A program made the position numbers and the translations under genes. Of a stretch of 36,850 nucleotides of DNA, positions 7,697 to 15,996 are shown piece after piece. This DNA comes from an uncultured bacterium (GTDB taxonomy: Bacteria > Pseudomonadota > Gammaproteobacteria > Burkholderiales > CAIKXV01). The first letter of the stretch is position 1. The number at the start of each line of letters is the position of its first letter. The notes under the pieces are model-generated. The model saw only the letters and a program-made list of their open reading frames with translations. It searched no databases and was not told where the DNA came from. Location of the stretch: contig CAIQON010000164.1 in assembly GCA_903873475.1 (NCBI GenBank), positions 1-36,850 of the forward strand, read 5' to 3'.

Positions 7697-8101
7697 TCAA
7701 CCCGCGACCCACGCCCTGAAGTCGAACGCATCCGGCACCGGCAGGATCAGGCTGCGCCGCGGCCCGAGCAGTTCGCGTGCCGAGTGGCCCTCGCCTTCGA
7801 CATCCTCCGCGAACAGCACGTCGCCGGGGCCGAACACCCGGGTGCTGCCATCGCCCACCTGCAGCTCGACCGCGCCGACCAGCGTGATCACGAACTGGCG
7901 TCGCGGCGGCGTGTGGAAGTCGGGCGATCCGTCGAGCGGATTCTCGCGGAACACCACGCCGCTCACCCCGGCCATCTCGGTCTTGTACGAGAACAGGGTG
8001 CCGAGCCGGAATTCGCCCATCGGCACCATCACGTCCTCGAAGTGGGACCGTCGGTCCTCGCCCATGTACACCCGCACGACCTTCTGTGCCTTGCCTGTCA
8101 T
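7697..8101 (-). CDS. Small cupin-domain protein
   Basis: This is a 134-residue cupin-like protein. The core reads DFHTPPRRQFVITLVGAVEL, then GDGSTRVFGPGDVLFAEDVEGEGH, a pattern seen in a family of stand-alone cupins of unknown role. His63, Gln69 and His106 are candidate metal ligands. The classic HxH of motif 1 is not present, so metal binding is uncertain. The ATG follows the Bug receptor stop after one base (TGA-G-ATG), indicating coupled translation, and modA starts 8 bp downstream. The tight packing argues that it belongs functionally to the receptor/enzyme set rather than to the Mod transporter. No enzymatic call is justified. Confidence 0.82.
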   Translation of the reverse strand: MTGKAQKVVRVYMGEDRRSHFEDVMVPMGEFRLGTLFSYKTEMAGVSGVVFRENPLDGSPDFHTPPRRQFVITLVGAVELQVGDGSTRVFGPGDVLFAEDVEGEGHSARELLGPRRSLILPVPDAFDFRAWVAG

Positions 8102-8102
8102 C

Positions 8103-9158
8103 TCAATCCACCTTCGCGCCCGATTTGCGCACCACGGCTGCCCACTTGGTCAGCTCCGATTCGATGATGGCGGAAAACTCCGCCGGCGTGCTGCCGACGA
8201 TCTCGATGCCCTGGCCGAGGAACGTCTCGCGCACGTCGGCCATCTTCAGGATCGCGGCCGTCTCCTCGAACAGCCTGTCCACGATCTCCGCCGGTGTCCC
8301 GGCCGGGGCGAGCATGCCGTACCAGGCGCTCGACTCGAACTTCGGGAGCGTCTCGGCGAAGGTCGCGACCTCCGGAGCAGCCGCCGAGCGCTTCGCCCCG
8401 GTCATGCCGATTGCGCGCAGCTTTCCTGCCTTCACATGGCCGATCACCGAGGGCATGCTGACCATCATCAGTGGCACCTGCCCACCGAGCAGGTCGCTCA
8501 CCGCCGGGGCCGCGCCGCGATAGGGCACATGCACGATGTCGATGCCGGTCCGGATCTTCAGCAGTTCGACCGACAGGTGCGCGGTCGAGCCACTGCCCGC
8601 CGTAGCGTAGTTGAGCTGGCCGGGACGGGCCTTCGCGAACGCGATGAACTCCTTCAGCGAACGCACCGGCAGCGAAGGATGCGCGACCAGGATGTTCGGC
8701 ACGGAGCCCACCAGGCTGACCGGGGCGAAGCTCTTCACCGGATCGAACGGCACCTTGCCGTAGAGCGACGGGTTCACCGCCAGCTGTGCGCTGGCCGCGA
8801 ACAGCAGCGTGTAGCCGTCGGGTGCCGCCTTGGCCACGAGTTCGGTCGCGATGTTGCCGCCAGCCCCGGCGCGGTTCTCGATCAGCACCTGTTGTCCCCA
8901 GCGCTCGGACAGCTTCTGGCCGATGCGCCGGGCCATGATGTCGGTCGCGCCGCCCGGCGGAAAGGGCAGGACCATGCGGATGGTCTTCACCGGGTACGCC
9001 TTCGATACGGCCGCCTGCGCGGACGCTTCCGGCACCAGCGCGGGCAGCGAAGCCATCGCTGCGACAGCCATCAGGAACCCGGTCCGCACGATGCGCATGC
9101 GCTCGAGGCGATCGCGCATCATCGACGGCCGGGACCGTCTGTTGCAGTACCTCGGCAT
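8103..9158 (-). CDS. Bug-family periplasmic solute receptor (TTT/TctC type)
   Basis: This is the second Bug receptor, 351 residues from the ATG at 9158. That start is chosen because GGAGGAGGAAGAG lies directly upstream. The reading frame continues further 5' but only through the Shine-Dalgarno sequence itself. A basic N-terminus (MPRYCNRRSRPSMM...) precedes a hydrophobic core and the cleavage-like site PEASAQA. Met12, Met13 or Met20 could be the functional start of a more typical signal peptide. Family segments are YPVKTIRMVLPFPPGGATD, LNYATAGSGSTAHL, HVPYRGAAPAV and WYGMLAPAGTP. It lies 25 bp after the TPP-dependent enzyme gene and 1 bp before the cupin gene. No TctAB genes are present, so the membrane partner must be elsewhere or absent. 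A carboxylate ligand is likely by family. Confidence 0.93.
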   Translation of the reverse strand: MPRYCNRRSRPSMMRDRLERMRIVRTGFLMAVAAMASLPALVPEASAQAAVSKAYPVKTIRMVLPFPPGGATDIMARRIGQKLSERWGQQVLIENRAGAGGNIATELVAKAAPDGYTLLFAASAQLAVNPSLYGKVPFDPVKSFAPVSLVGSVPNILVAHPSLPVRSLKEFIAFAKARPGQLNYATAGSGSTAHLSVELLKIRTGIDIVHVPYRGAAPAVSDLLGGQVPLMMVSMPSVIGHVKAGKLRAIGMTGAKRSAAAPEVATFAETLPKFESSAWYGMLAPAGTPAEIVDRLFEETAAILKMADVRETFLGQGIEIVGSTPAEFSAIIESELTKWAAVVRKSGAKVD

Positions 9159-9183
9159 CTCTTCCTCCTCCTTCGGGTGGTAT

Positions 9184-10896
9184 TCAGCCTTCCAGCTTGC
9201 CCTCGAACAGCGTGATCGGCGGGAACGCACGTGGGTCCGTCACCACGTCGATCACCGTCGTGGTGTCCGAAGCCAGCGCAGCCTGCAGCGCCGGTGCGAA
9301 TGCCTCCGCGGTCTCGACCCGGATGCCGTTGCAGCCGCAGGCCTTCGCGATCGCCGCATGGTCGACCGGCGACAGCTGGCAGGCATCGGTGTGCCCGCCG
9401 TAGAGCACGTCTTCCGCATGCCACTGGTAGCCGAGGATCTGGTTGTTCAGCACGATCACGGTGACCTTGATGCCCATGCGCTTCGCGGTTTCCAGCTCCG
9501 ACCACATGTGCGCGAAGCCACCGTCGCCGGTGAGGCAGACCACCTCGCTGGCCGGCTGCGCGAGTTTCGCACCCAGCGCCGCGGGAAATCCCCAGCCCAG
9601 ACCCGCGAGCCCACGGCCCGCCAGGAAGCGCATGCCGGGGCGGCGCGCAGTGAGGAAGTTGGCCGCCCAGATCGGGGCGTAGCTCGCGTCGCTCACCACG
9701 ACCGATTCGGGCGTGAGCATCCGGTCGAGTTCCTGCATCAGGCGTTCGGGGCGGATCGGCGTGGCGGCAGACGACAGGTGCGCGGCGGCCTCCGCGCGGT
9801 AGGTGGCATGCCCGTCGGCGATCGCCCGCGCCACGCCGGCGGTCGCCTGCCGGCGCGTGGTGAGGTCCTGCACGGCAAGTGCCTGGCCGAGTTGCTGCAG
9901 CGTGAGCCGAGCATCGCCCACCAGCCGCAGCGATTCGTAGTTGCGCCCGACCTCCAGGCCATCGACATCGACATGGATGAAGCGTGCCGTCTTCGGGAAC
10001 AGCGACCAGGAGTCGGTGCCGTTCTGGTTGGTGCGGGTGCCCACCAGCAGGATCACGTCCGCCTGGTCGACCAGGGCGCGCAGGTGGCGGGTGCGGCTGC
10101 GCGTGCCCATGAAGTATCCGACGACGCCGAGCGACAGCGGATGCGTCTCGTCGACCGCGCCCTTTCCCATCACCGTAGTCGCCACCGGGATGCCGGCCGA
10201 ATGCTGCAGCGAAGCGAGCGCGGCCTGCGCGCCCGACAGGTGCACGCCGCCGCCGGCGATGATCAGCGGCGCACGCGCGGTGGCGAGCAGCCGCGCGGCA
10301 TGCTCGACCAGCGCAGGGTCGGCGCTGCAGCGGTCGAGCGGATAGGTGCCGAGCGAGGCGCGGCGTCCTTCGGCCGGCAACTGCTTCACCGGCTCGGTCA
10401 GCAGGTCCTGCGGCACCATCAGCACCACCGGGCCCGGCCGTCCACTCGCCGCGGCGACGAAGGCCATGTCGATGTAGTCGTCGATGCGCGACAGCTCAGG
10501 GATGCGCCGTACCCACTTGCTGCAGCCGCGGAAGATGTCGAAGTGGTCGAGGTCCTGGAATGCGTTGCGGTCGGTCTGCGTGCGGCGCACGTCCTGCACG
10601 ATCGCCACGATCGGTACCGACGCCTTCAGCGCCTCGGCCAGCGCCGGTGCGAGCAGCGCTGCAGCAGGCCCGTTCTGCGCGGTGACCACCGATACCTTGC
10701 CGGAGGCACGAGCATAGCCGTCGGCCATCGCGCCACCGGCGTTCTCGGTGCGGTAGGCGACCTGGCGCATGCCGTTCTCGGGTACGACCAGGTAGAGCGC
10801 GGAAGGAAGGCTCTGGCCGAACATCAGTTCGACGCCGTGCCGCTTCAGTGCGCGGGCGACCAGGTGTGCGCCGCAGGGGCTGGGCAGGCTGTGCAT
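9184..10896 (-). CDS. Thiamine diphosphate-dependent enzyme, acetolactate synthase-like
   Basis: This is a 570-residue ThDP enzyme with the three-domain layout of acetolactate synthase, benzoylformate decarboxylase and related 2-oxoacid enzymes. The activating Glu51 is in AYRTENAGGAMADGYAR. The ThDP/Mg motif begins GDGG at 457-460 and ends NN at 484-485. The central domain spans about 190-340. The ATG at 10896 has GGAG 9 bases upstream. An extended frame further 5' reads into the upstream gene in another frame and is rejected. It is 22 bp downstream of an MmgE/PrpD gene and 25 bp upstream of a Bug receptor. This is not the usual ilvBNC context: no regulatory subunit follows, so a catabolic decarboxylase or carboligase acting on a 2-oxoacid is more likely than branched-chain synthesis. 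The substrate is not determined. Confidence 0.9.
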   Translation of the reverse strand: MHSLPSPCGAHLVARALKRHGVELMFGQSLPSALYLVVPENGMRQVAYRTENAGGAMADGYARASGKVSVVTAQNGPAAALLAPALAEALKASVPIVAIVQDVRRTQTDRNAFQDLDHFDIFRGCSKWVRRIPELSRIDDYIDMAFVAAASGRPGPVVLMVPQDLLTEPVKQLPAEGRRASLGTYPLDRCSADPALVEHAARLLATARAPLIIAGGGVHLSGAQAALASLQHSAGIPVATTVMGKGAVDETHPLSLGVVGYFMGTRSRTRHLRALVDQADVILLVGTRTNQNGTDSWSLFPKTARFIHVDVDGLEVGRNYESLRLVGDARLTLQQLGQALAVQDLTTRRQATAGVARAIADGHATYRAEAAAHLSSAATPIRPERLMQELDRMLTPESVVVSDASYAPIWAANFLTARRPGMRFLAGRGLAGLGWGFPAALGAKLAQPASEVVCLTGDGGFAHMWSELETAKRMGIKVTVIVLNNQILGYQWHAEDVLYGGHTDACQLSPVDHAAIAKACGCNGIRVETAEAFAPALQAALASDTTTVIDVVTDPRAFPPITLFEGKLEG

Positions 10897-10918
10897 GTTC
10901 AGTGGCTCCGGCAGTTCA

Positions 10919-12295
10919 TCATCGTGTGGCAGTGTCCAGGGCGGCGCCCGCGTCGGCGGCCTTGCCGATCGACCAGCAGGCCTTGAGGATCGCGTCGGCC
11001 TTGCCGCCGGCCAGCGGCGGCACCACCAGCGCGCGGAACTTGCGCTCGAGGTCGGCATCGGACATCGGATGCTGCAGCGTGCCCAGTGCATGCTCGACAT
11101 GCCGGTACAGCACGCGCCCGTCGCGCAGCTTCACCGTGACCTTGCCTTCGGTGCGGCGGATCGCCGGATCGACGCTCGTGACCACCTTCTCGCGCAGCGC
11201 GCGCACCACCGGGTCATTCACGCAGGCATCGCCGAACTGCGCTTCGCCACCGGCGCGGTGCACCAGCGCGGCAGCGGCCGCATGGTAGACGCTGAACTTG
11301 CCTTCGAGGCCGGTCTTCGGCGTCTTCCTGGCGGTGAGCTCCATCACGATCGGCGACACCACGAGGTCGACCGACTCGATCATGTCGGCGGTGAGTGCGT
11401 GTTCGGTCGACAGCTGGATGCAGCCGTCGATCACGCCATGGATCACCAGCCCGCAGGCGAACGGCTTGTACATGTTGTTCGCCAGTTCCCAGGTCTCGCC
11501 CAGTCGCTCGGTGATCACCGACGGGTCGAACTTCGTCGACATCACATGCGCGAAGCCGCGCTTCGCCTCGATCGCCTGCTCGGAACTGGTGAAGCCCTGC
11601 TGCGCCATCAACGCGGCCATCAGGCCGCCGTGCGCGGCACGGCCCGGGTGGAAGCTCTTGCACATCGAGCCGAACATCTCGCGCAGCCCGGACGACTGCG
11701 TGGCGGCGATGCCCAGCGCCCAGCACATCTGCTTCTCGTCGAGGCCGAGCAGCTTGCCGGCGGCGGCGGCCGCGCCGAAGATGCCGGCGGTGCCGGTGAT
11801 GTGCCAGCCGATCTCGTAGTGTTCCGGAAACACCGACAGCCCGACGCGGCACTCGGTCTCGACACCGAGAACGAACGCGTGCAGCAGCCGCTGTCCGCTG
11901 ACCGGCCCGACGCCGGGCAGAGACCCCGGCCGATCGCCGCCCGTGGCACAGGCACTCGCGATCGCCAGCAGCGCCGGCCAGACCGGCGCGCTCGGATGGA
12001 TCGCGCGGGCGTGCGTGTCGTCGTAGTCGAGCACATGCGAGCTGATGCCGTTCAACAGTGCCGCATGCAGCATGTCGACCTTCTCGTCCCGGCCGTACAG
12101 CGTCGCCACCGGCGGACCGAAGCAGGGCGCGAGCCCGCGCAATGCATTGCCGACCGTGTCGGTCTGCGAACTGCCGATCGCGCAGCCCATCCAGTTGACC
12201 AGTGCGCGCGTGGCTTCGTGGTAGAGCGGCGCCGGTACCGCGTCAGGCGTGCTGTCGACGACGAAGCGAGCCAGCGTGCGTGTGATGTCGTTCAT
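10919..12295 (-). CDS. MmgE/PrpD family protein
   Basis: This is a 458-residue member of the MmgE/PrpD family, which includes 2-methylcitrate dehydratase, cis-aconitate decarboxylase and iminodisuccinate epimerase. They act on dicarboxylates and tricarboxylates without a cofactor. The helical N-terminal domain contains NWMGCAIGSSQTDTVG and the conserved HVLDYDDTHARAIHPSAPVW. The C-terminal domain carries KFDPSVITERLGETWELANN and ends with DADLERKFRALVVPPL. The ATG at 12295 has AGGGCAGG upstream, 10 bp after the Bug receptor stop. The frame extends 5' without support. It is the second gene of the minus-strand block, directly after a receptor gene, suggesting that it processes the captured carboxylate. 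The exact reaction is not inferable. Confidence 0.9.
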   Translation of the reverse strand: MNDITRTLARFVVDSTPDAVPAPLYHEATRALVNWMGCAIGSSQTDTVGNALRGLAPCFGPPVATLYGRDEKVDMLHAALLNGISSHVLDYDDTHARAIHPSAPVWPALLAIASACATGGDRPGSLPGVGPVSGQRLLHAFVLGVETECRVGLSVFPEHYEIGWHITGTAGIFGAAAAAGKLLGLDEKQMCWALGIAATQSSGLREMFGSMCKSFHPGRAAHGGLMAALMAQQGFTSSEQAIEAKRGFAHVMSTKFDPSVITERLGETWELANNMYKPFACGLVIHGVIDGCIQLSTEHALTADMIESVDLVVSPIVMELTARKTPKTGLEGKFSVYHAAAAALVHRAGGEAQFGDACVNDPVVRALREKVVTSVDPAIRRTEGKVTVKLRDGRVLYRHVEHALGTLQHPMSDADLERKFRALVVPPLAGGKADAILKACWSIGKAADAGAALDTATR

Positions 12296-12305
12296 GGCCT
12301 GCCCT

Positions 12306-13373
12306 TCACTCGGCGCGGATCTGCGCGGCCTTGACCACGCGCGTCCATTTCTCGGTCTCGCTGCGGATGTAGGCTGCGAACTCTGCCGGCGTGTTGCCGA
12401 CCGCCACGGCGCCTTCCGAGGCAAGCCGTTGCTGCAGTTCCCTGCCGGCGAGCAGCTTCACCACTTCGGCATGCAGGCGCTGCACGATCTCGGCTGGCAC
12501 CCCCGAGGGCGTGAGTAACCCGAACCACGTGCTCGCCTCGAAATCCGGGTAGCCGGCCTCGATCATCGTCGGCACCGAGGGCAGCACGGCGGAGCGCTTC
12601 GCGCTCGACACCGCCACCGCGCGCAGACGGCCGCTGGTGATGTGCGGCATCGCCGACAGCATGTTCGCGAAGAACATCTCGACCTGCCCGCCGAGCAGGT
12701 CGGTGATCGCCGGCGCACTGCCCTTGTAAGGCACGTGCACGATGTCGATGGACGCGCGCAACCGCAGGAACTCCGCGGCGAGGTGCGGCAGCGTGCCGTT
12801 GCCGGTGCTCGCGTAGTTGATCGACCCCGGCCGCGCGCGCGCCAGCGCTACGAGGTCGCGCACGGTCTTCACCGGCAGCGAAGGGTGTACCACCAGCGCG
12901 CTCGGCACCGAGGCCACGACCGACACCGGTGCGAAGTCGCGCTGCACGTTGTAGTTGACCTTGGCCAGGGCCGGCACCACGGTGAGGATGCCGGCCGTGC
13001 CCATCAGCAGCGTGTAGCCGTCGGCCGGCGACTTCGCCGCTACCTCCGCACCGACCACGCCGCCAGCCCCGCCCCGGTTGTCGATGACGACAGGCTGGCC
13101 GAGACCCTCGGACAGGCGCGGCGCGACATGCCGCGACACGATGTCCACGCCGGAGCCGGGCGGGAACGGCACGACGAGGCGCAGCGGTCGAGTGGGCCAG
13201 TCGCGGCCCACGGGGGCCTGCGCGACCGCGGCCTGCATCGGCGCGAAGGCGGCGAGCGCGGCGAGTGCGGCGACGATCATGCGCCCGGTACGCCGCAGAG
13301 CAGCGCCGCCAGGAGCGTCAGCCAGAGCGGCAAGGCCGCTGCGCGGTGCCAAGGGTGCAAGGGGTTGTTGCAT
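12306..13373 (-). CDS. Bug-family periplasmic solute receptor (TTT/TctC type)
   Basis: This is the third Bug receptor and the first gene of the large minus-strand block. The ATG at 13373 has GGAGG five bases upstream and gives 355 residues. The N-terminus is long (about 30 residues of Pro/Ala-rich sequence) before the hydrophobic core MIVAALAALAAFAPMQAAVAQA, so translation from that internal Met is a possible alternative. Family segments are DWPTRPLRLVVPFPPGSGVD, INYASTGNGTLPHL, HVPYKGSAPAITDLLGGQ and WFGLLTPSGVP. The usual PPGGxxD reads PPGSGVD here, a minor variation. It is divergent from the plus-strand MmgE/PrpD gene at 13500 and only 10 bp upstream of another MmgE/PrpD gene. The ligand is unknown and probably a carboxylate. 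Confidence 0.92.
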   Translation of the reverse strand: MQQPLAPLAPRSGLAALADAPGGAALRRTGRMIVAALAALAAFAPMQAAVAQAPVGRDWPTRPLRLVVPFPPGSGVDIVSRHVAPRLSEGLGQPVVIDNRGGAGGVVGAEVAAKSPADGYTLLMGTAGILTVVPALAKVNYNVQRDFAPVSVVASVPSALVVHPSLPVKTVRDLVALARARPGSINYASTGNGTLPHLAAEFLRLRASIDIVHVPYKGSAPAITDLLGGQVEMFFANMLSAMPHITSGRLRAVAVSSAKRSAVLPSVPTMIEAGYPDFEASTWFGLLTPSGVPAEIVQRLHAEVVKLLAGRELQQRLASEGAVAVGNTPAEFAAYIRSETEKWTRVVKAAQIRAE

Positions 13374-13499
13374 CTGTTCCTCCATGCTGCAGTGCAGCTT
13401 CGTGGCCCTTGCGTTCGATGCAAAGCGCGGTATCGCCGGATTATCGCCCAAAGGCCCACGAGGCTTCCGCTAGACTCGCGCTCTGTTCCCCCACCTGCC
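13374..13499. promoter_or_regulatory. Divergent intergenic region between Bug receptor and MmgE/PrpD gene
   Basis: These 126 bp separate two divergent genes and must hold both start signals if these are transcribed from here. The minus-strand Shine-Dalgarno sequence (GGAGG) is at its left end. No convincing paired -35/-10 hexamers were found on either strand. A TAGACT at 13471-13476 could be a plus-strand -10 but has no good -35. No operator palindrome is obvious. Confidence 0.4.
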
Positions 13500-14885
13500 A
13501 TGGCCGCCCCGATGAGAAAAGTCGAACAATCCGTCTCGCCGCTGATGCTGGAACTGAGCCGCTACATCGCCGGTGCCATCCGCAAGGCGCCGCCGCGTGA
13601 AGCGGTCGAACGCGCGAAGATCCATCTGGTCGACACGATGTCGGCGATGGTGTCCGGGTCGCGGCTGCTGCCGGGTGAGGCGGCGATCACGCACGTACAG
13701 TCCCTGGGTGGACATGCCCAGGCTGGCGTGATCGGCACTGGCATCGTCACCTCGGTGCTCAATGCGGCACTCGCCAATGGCATGTTCGGCCATGCGGACG
13801 AGACCGACGACACGCATCCGCCGTCGCTGACGCATCCGGGCACCAGCGTGGTTCCCGCGGCGCTCGCGATCGGCGAGCGCGACGCACGTTCGGGCAAGGA
13901 CTTCCTGCGCTCGGTGATCCTCGGCTACGACATCTGCTCGCGACTGCTGCTGTCGTTGCGGCCGATGCCCTTCCTGCGATCCGGTCATCATGCCGGTGCG
14001 TTCGGCCAGGCGTTCGGCGCCTCCGCGGCTGCGGCCGCCATGCTCGGGCTCGATGCGAAGCAGGTGCGCTACATGCTTTCCTACATGGGCCAGCAGGCGG
14101 CCGGCATGTACACGATGTTCCGCGACCCCGAGCATATCGAGAAGGCCTACGCGATGGGCGGCATGCCGGCGCACAACGGCACCGCCGCTGCACTGATGGT
14201 GTCCAACGGCTGGACCGGCGTCGAGGACATCTTCTCCGGCGAGCGCGATTTCTTCTTCACCTTCGCGGAAGAGAGCGATCGCCGCCTGCTCGTGAAGGGG
14301 CTGGGCACCGACTATGAAGTGATGCGCGCGAGCATCAAGCGCTGGCCGGTGGGCGGACCGATCCAGGGCCCGCTGCAGGTGCTCGGCGACCTGATCGCGA
14401 AGCACGGCATCCGGGCCGACGACGTCGCCGAACTGGTCGCCTTCATGCCCGACAAGGAACTCGAGATCGTCAACAACCGCGAGATGCCGGACATCTCGGT
14501 GCAGCACCTGCTGTCGGTGATGCTGGTCGACGGTGGCGTGACCTTCGCATCCGCGCACAGCTTCGAGCGGATGAAGGATCCGAAGGTGCTGGCGATGCGC
14601 AAGCGGGTCAAGGCGGTCGGCGACCCGAAGCTCACCGACGTGCAGCGGCGCTGGCGCTGCGTGATGGAGGTGAAGCTGAAGGACGGGCGGGTGCTGAAGC
14701 ACAAGACACTGGCCGCCAAGGGCAGCTTCGAGAACCCGTTGACCCGGGCCGAGGAAGAGGAGAAGGCCCTCGACCTGCTGGTGCCGGTGCTGGGCAAGCG
14801 GCGCGCCCGTTCACTGCTCGACACCCTGTGGAACATCGACCGGCTGGACAACGTGCGCAAGCTGCGGAAACTCTACGCCGCCTGA
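13500..14885 (+). CDS. MmgE/PrpD family protein
   Basis: This is a 461-residue MmgE/PrpD family protein transcribed alone on the plus strand. The N-terminal helical domain contains HLVDTMSAMVSGSRLLPGE and the conserved active-site-like segment MFGHADETDDTHPPSLTHPG. The C-terminal domain includes IKRWPVGGPIQGPLQVL and ends with a typical VLGKRRARSLLDTLWNIDRL tail. The open frame continues far upstream of 13500, but that part is antisense to the Bug receptor gene, so the first ATG after the receptor gene is used. Its Shine-Dalgarno sequence is weak, and the ATG at 13512 is an alternative. The protein differs visibly from the other two MmgE/PrpD proteins, so this is not a recent tandem copy. The reaction is unknown and likely involves a hydroxylated or unsaturated polycarboxylate. 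Confidence 0.9.
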   Translation: MAAPMRKVEQSVSPLMLELSRYIAGAIRKAPPREAVERAKIHLVDTMSAMVSGSRLLPGEAAITHVQSLGGHAQAGVIGTGIVTSVLNAALANGMFGHADETDDTHPPSLTHPGTSVVPAALAIGERDARSGKDFLRSVILGYDICSRLLLSLRPMPFLRSGHHAGAFGQAFGASAAAAAMLGLDAKQVRYMLSYMGQQAAGMYTMFRDPEHIEKAYAMGGMPAHNGTAAALMVSNGWTGVEDIFSGERDFFFTFAEESDRRLLVKGLGTDYEVMRASIKRWPVGGPIQGPLQVLGDLIAKHGIRADDVAELVAFMPDKELEIVNNREMPDISVQHLLSVMLVDGGVTFASAHSFERMKDPKVLAMRKRVKAVGDPKLTDVQRRWRCVMEVKLKDGRVLKHKTLAAKGSFENPLTRAEEEEKALDLLVPVLGKRRARSLLDTLWNIDRLDNVRKLRKLYAA

Positions 14886-14975
14886 GCCGCTGCTGCGGCA
14901 CCTGGCTGGCAGGCGGCCTGTGTGGCCTGTGCCGCGTGTGTCGGCCGGTGCCTTGCCCCAGGCGACATCAGGCGG

Positions 14976-15968
14976 TCACTCCGCCTTGATGTTCGCCGCC
15001 TTGATCACCTTCGCCCATGCTGCGGCCTCGGCGCGGATCTCGGCGGCGAACGCCGCGGGGCTCCGGCTGGTCTCGACCTCGAGGCCCTGCCGGCCGAGCG
15101 CCTCGCCGACATCGGCCGGCTTCACCGCCTTCAGGGTCTCGTCGAAGATGCGCAAGACCACTGCCTTCGGGGTGTTCGCCGGCACGAGCAGCCCGTACCA
15201 GGCGGTGACGTCGAACCCCGGGAAGCCGCTTTCGGCGATCGTCGGCAGCTCCGGTGCGAGCGCGAGCCTGCGGGGTCCGGTGGAGGCGAGTGCACGCATC
15301 TTGCCGGCGCGTACGTGCGGCAGCGTCGCCGGTACGCTCCCGAACAGCAGGTTCACTTCGCCCGCGAGCAGCGCCGCCGCAGCCGGGCCGCCGCCCTTGT
15401 AGGCGACGTTCACGATATCCACGCCAGCCCGGAACCTGAACATCTCTGCCGCGAGGTGAAGCGGACTGCCGACCCCGGCCGACGAGTAGTTGAATCGGCC
15501 CGGCGCGGCTTTCGCCAGCGCGACGAACTCGGCCACCGAACCGGCCTTGACAGTGGGATGCACGACGAGCACGTACTGCGCCGAGGCGTACTTGGTGATC
15601 GGCTGCAGCGTCTTCTCGATGTTCGGCAGCTTCGGGTACAGCGTCGGGTTCACGGTCAGCGCAGTCGCGAAGCCCAGCAGTACCGTATGGCCGTCGGGCG
15701 CCGCGCTCGCCACGATATCGGTCGCGATGTTACCGGCCGCCCCGCCCCGGTTGTCGACCACCCACTGCTGCCCGGTGCCTTCGCCGAGCTTCGGCACGAG
15801 GATGCGCGCGGAGGCATCCGAGCCGCCGCCCGGCGGGAACGGCACCACCAGGCGGATCGGGCGCGCGGGCCAGCCGTCGGCCGCCAGCGCCGGAGACAAC
15901 CCGACGCAGGTGGCCTGGGTGGCGACGGCGAACAATGCAGCGAGTCCTGCAGATCTGCGGGCAGACAT
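14976..15968 (-). CDS. Bug-family periplasmic solute receptor (TTT/TctC type)
   Basis: This is the fourth Bug receptor, 330 residues. Two consecutive ATGs (15971 and 15968) follow GGAGG. The second gives 8-base spacing and is used. The signal peptide MSARRSAGLAALFAVATQAT... ends near SPALAA. The mature protein begins DGWPARPIRLVVPFPPGGGSD and carries FNYSSAGVGSPLHL, NVAYKGGGPAAAALLAGE and WYGLLVPANTP. It lies 28 bp downstream of an MmgE/PrpD gene and is probably co-transcribed with it. It is convergent with the plus-strand MmgE/PrpD gene. The 90-bp convergent gap holds only a 5-bp GC stem (14886-14899) without a T-run, so no terminator is claimed. Confidence 0.93.
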   Translation of the reverse strand: MSARRSAGLAALFAVATQATCVGLSPALAADGWPARPIRLVVPFPPGGGSDASARILVPKLGEGTGQQWVVDNRGGAAGNIATDIVASAAPDGHTVLLGFATALTVNPTLYPKLPNIEKTLQPITKYASAQYVLVVHPTVKAGSVAEFVALAKAAPGRFNYSSAGVGSPLHLAAEMFRFRAGVDIVNVAYKGGGPAAAALLAGEVNLLFGSVPATLPHVRAGKMRALASTGPRRLALAPELPTIAESGFPGFDVTAWYGLLVPANTPKAVVLRIFDETLKAVKPADVGEALGRQGLEVETSRSPAAFAAEIRAEAAAWAKVIKAANIKAE

Positions 15969-15996
15969 CATCAATCCTCCGGTTGCCTGCGATCGC

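Noticed and set aside
9184-10896. Calling the ThDP enzyme ilvB (acetolactate synthase of Ile/Val synthesis)
   Set aside because: No ilvN or ilvC neighbour; sits in a catabolic block with Bug and MmgE genes. The fold is shared by many 2-oxoacid enzymes.
12642-13499. Upstream extension of the plus-strand MmgE/PrpD frame
   Set aside because: This part is antisense to the Bug receptor gene and has shadow-like composition. MmgE/PrpD similarity begins at about 13500.
14886-14975. Terminator between convergent MmgE/PrpD and Bug genes
   Set aside because: Only a 5-bp stem (GCCGC-TGCT-GCGGC) without a T-run on either strand.
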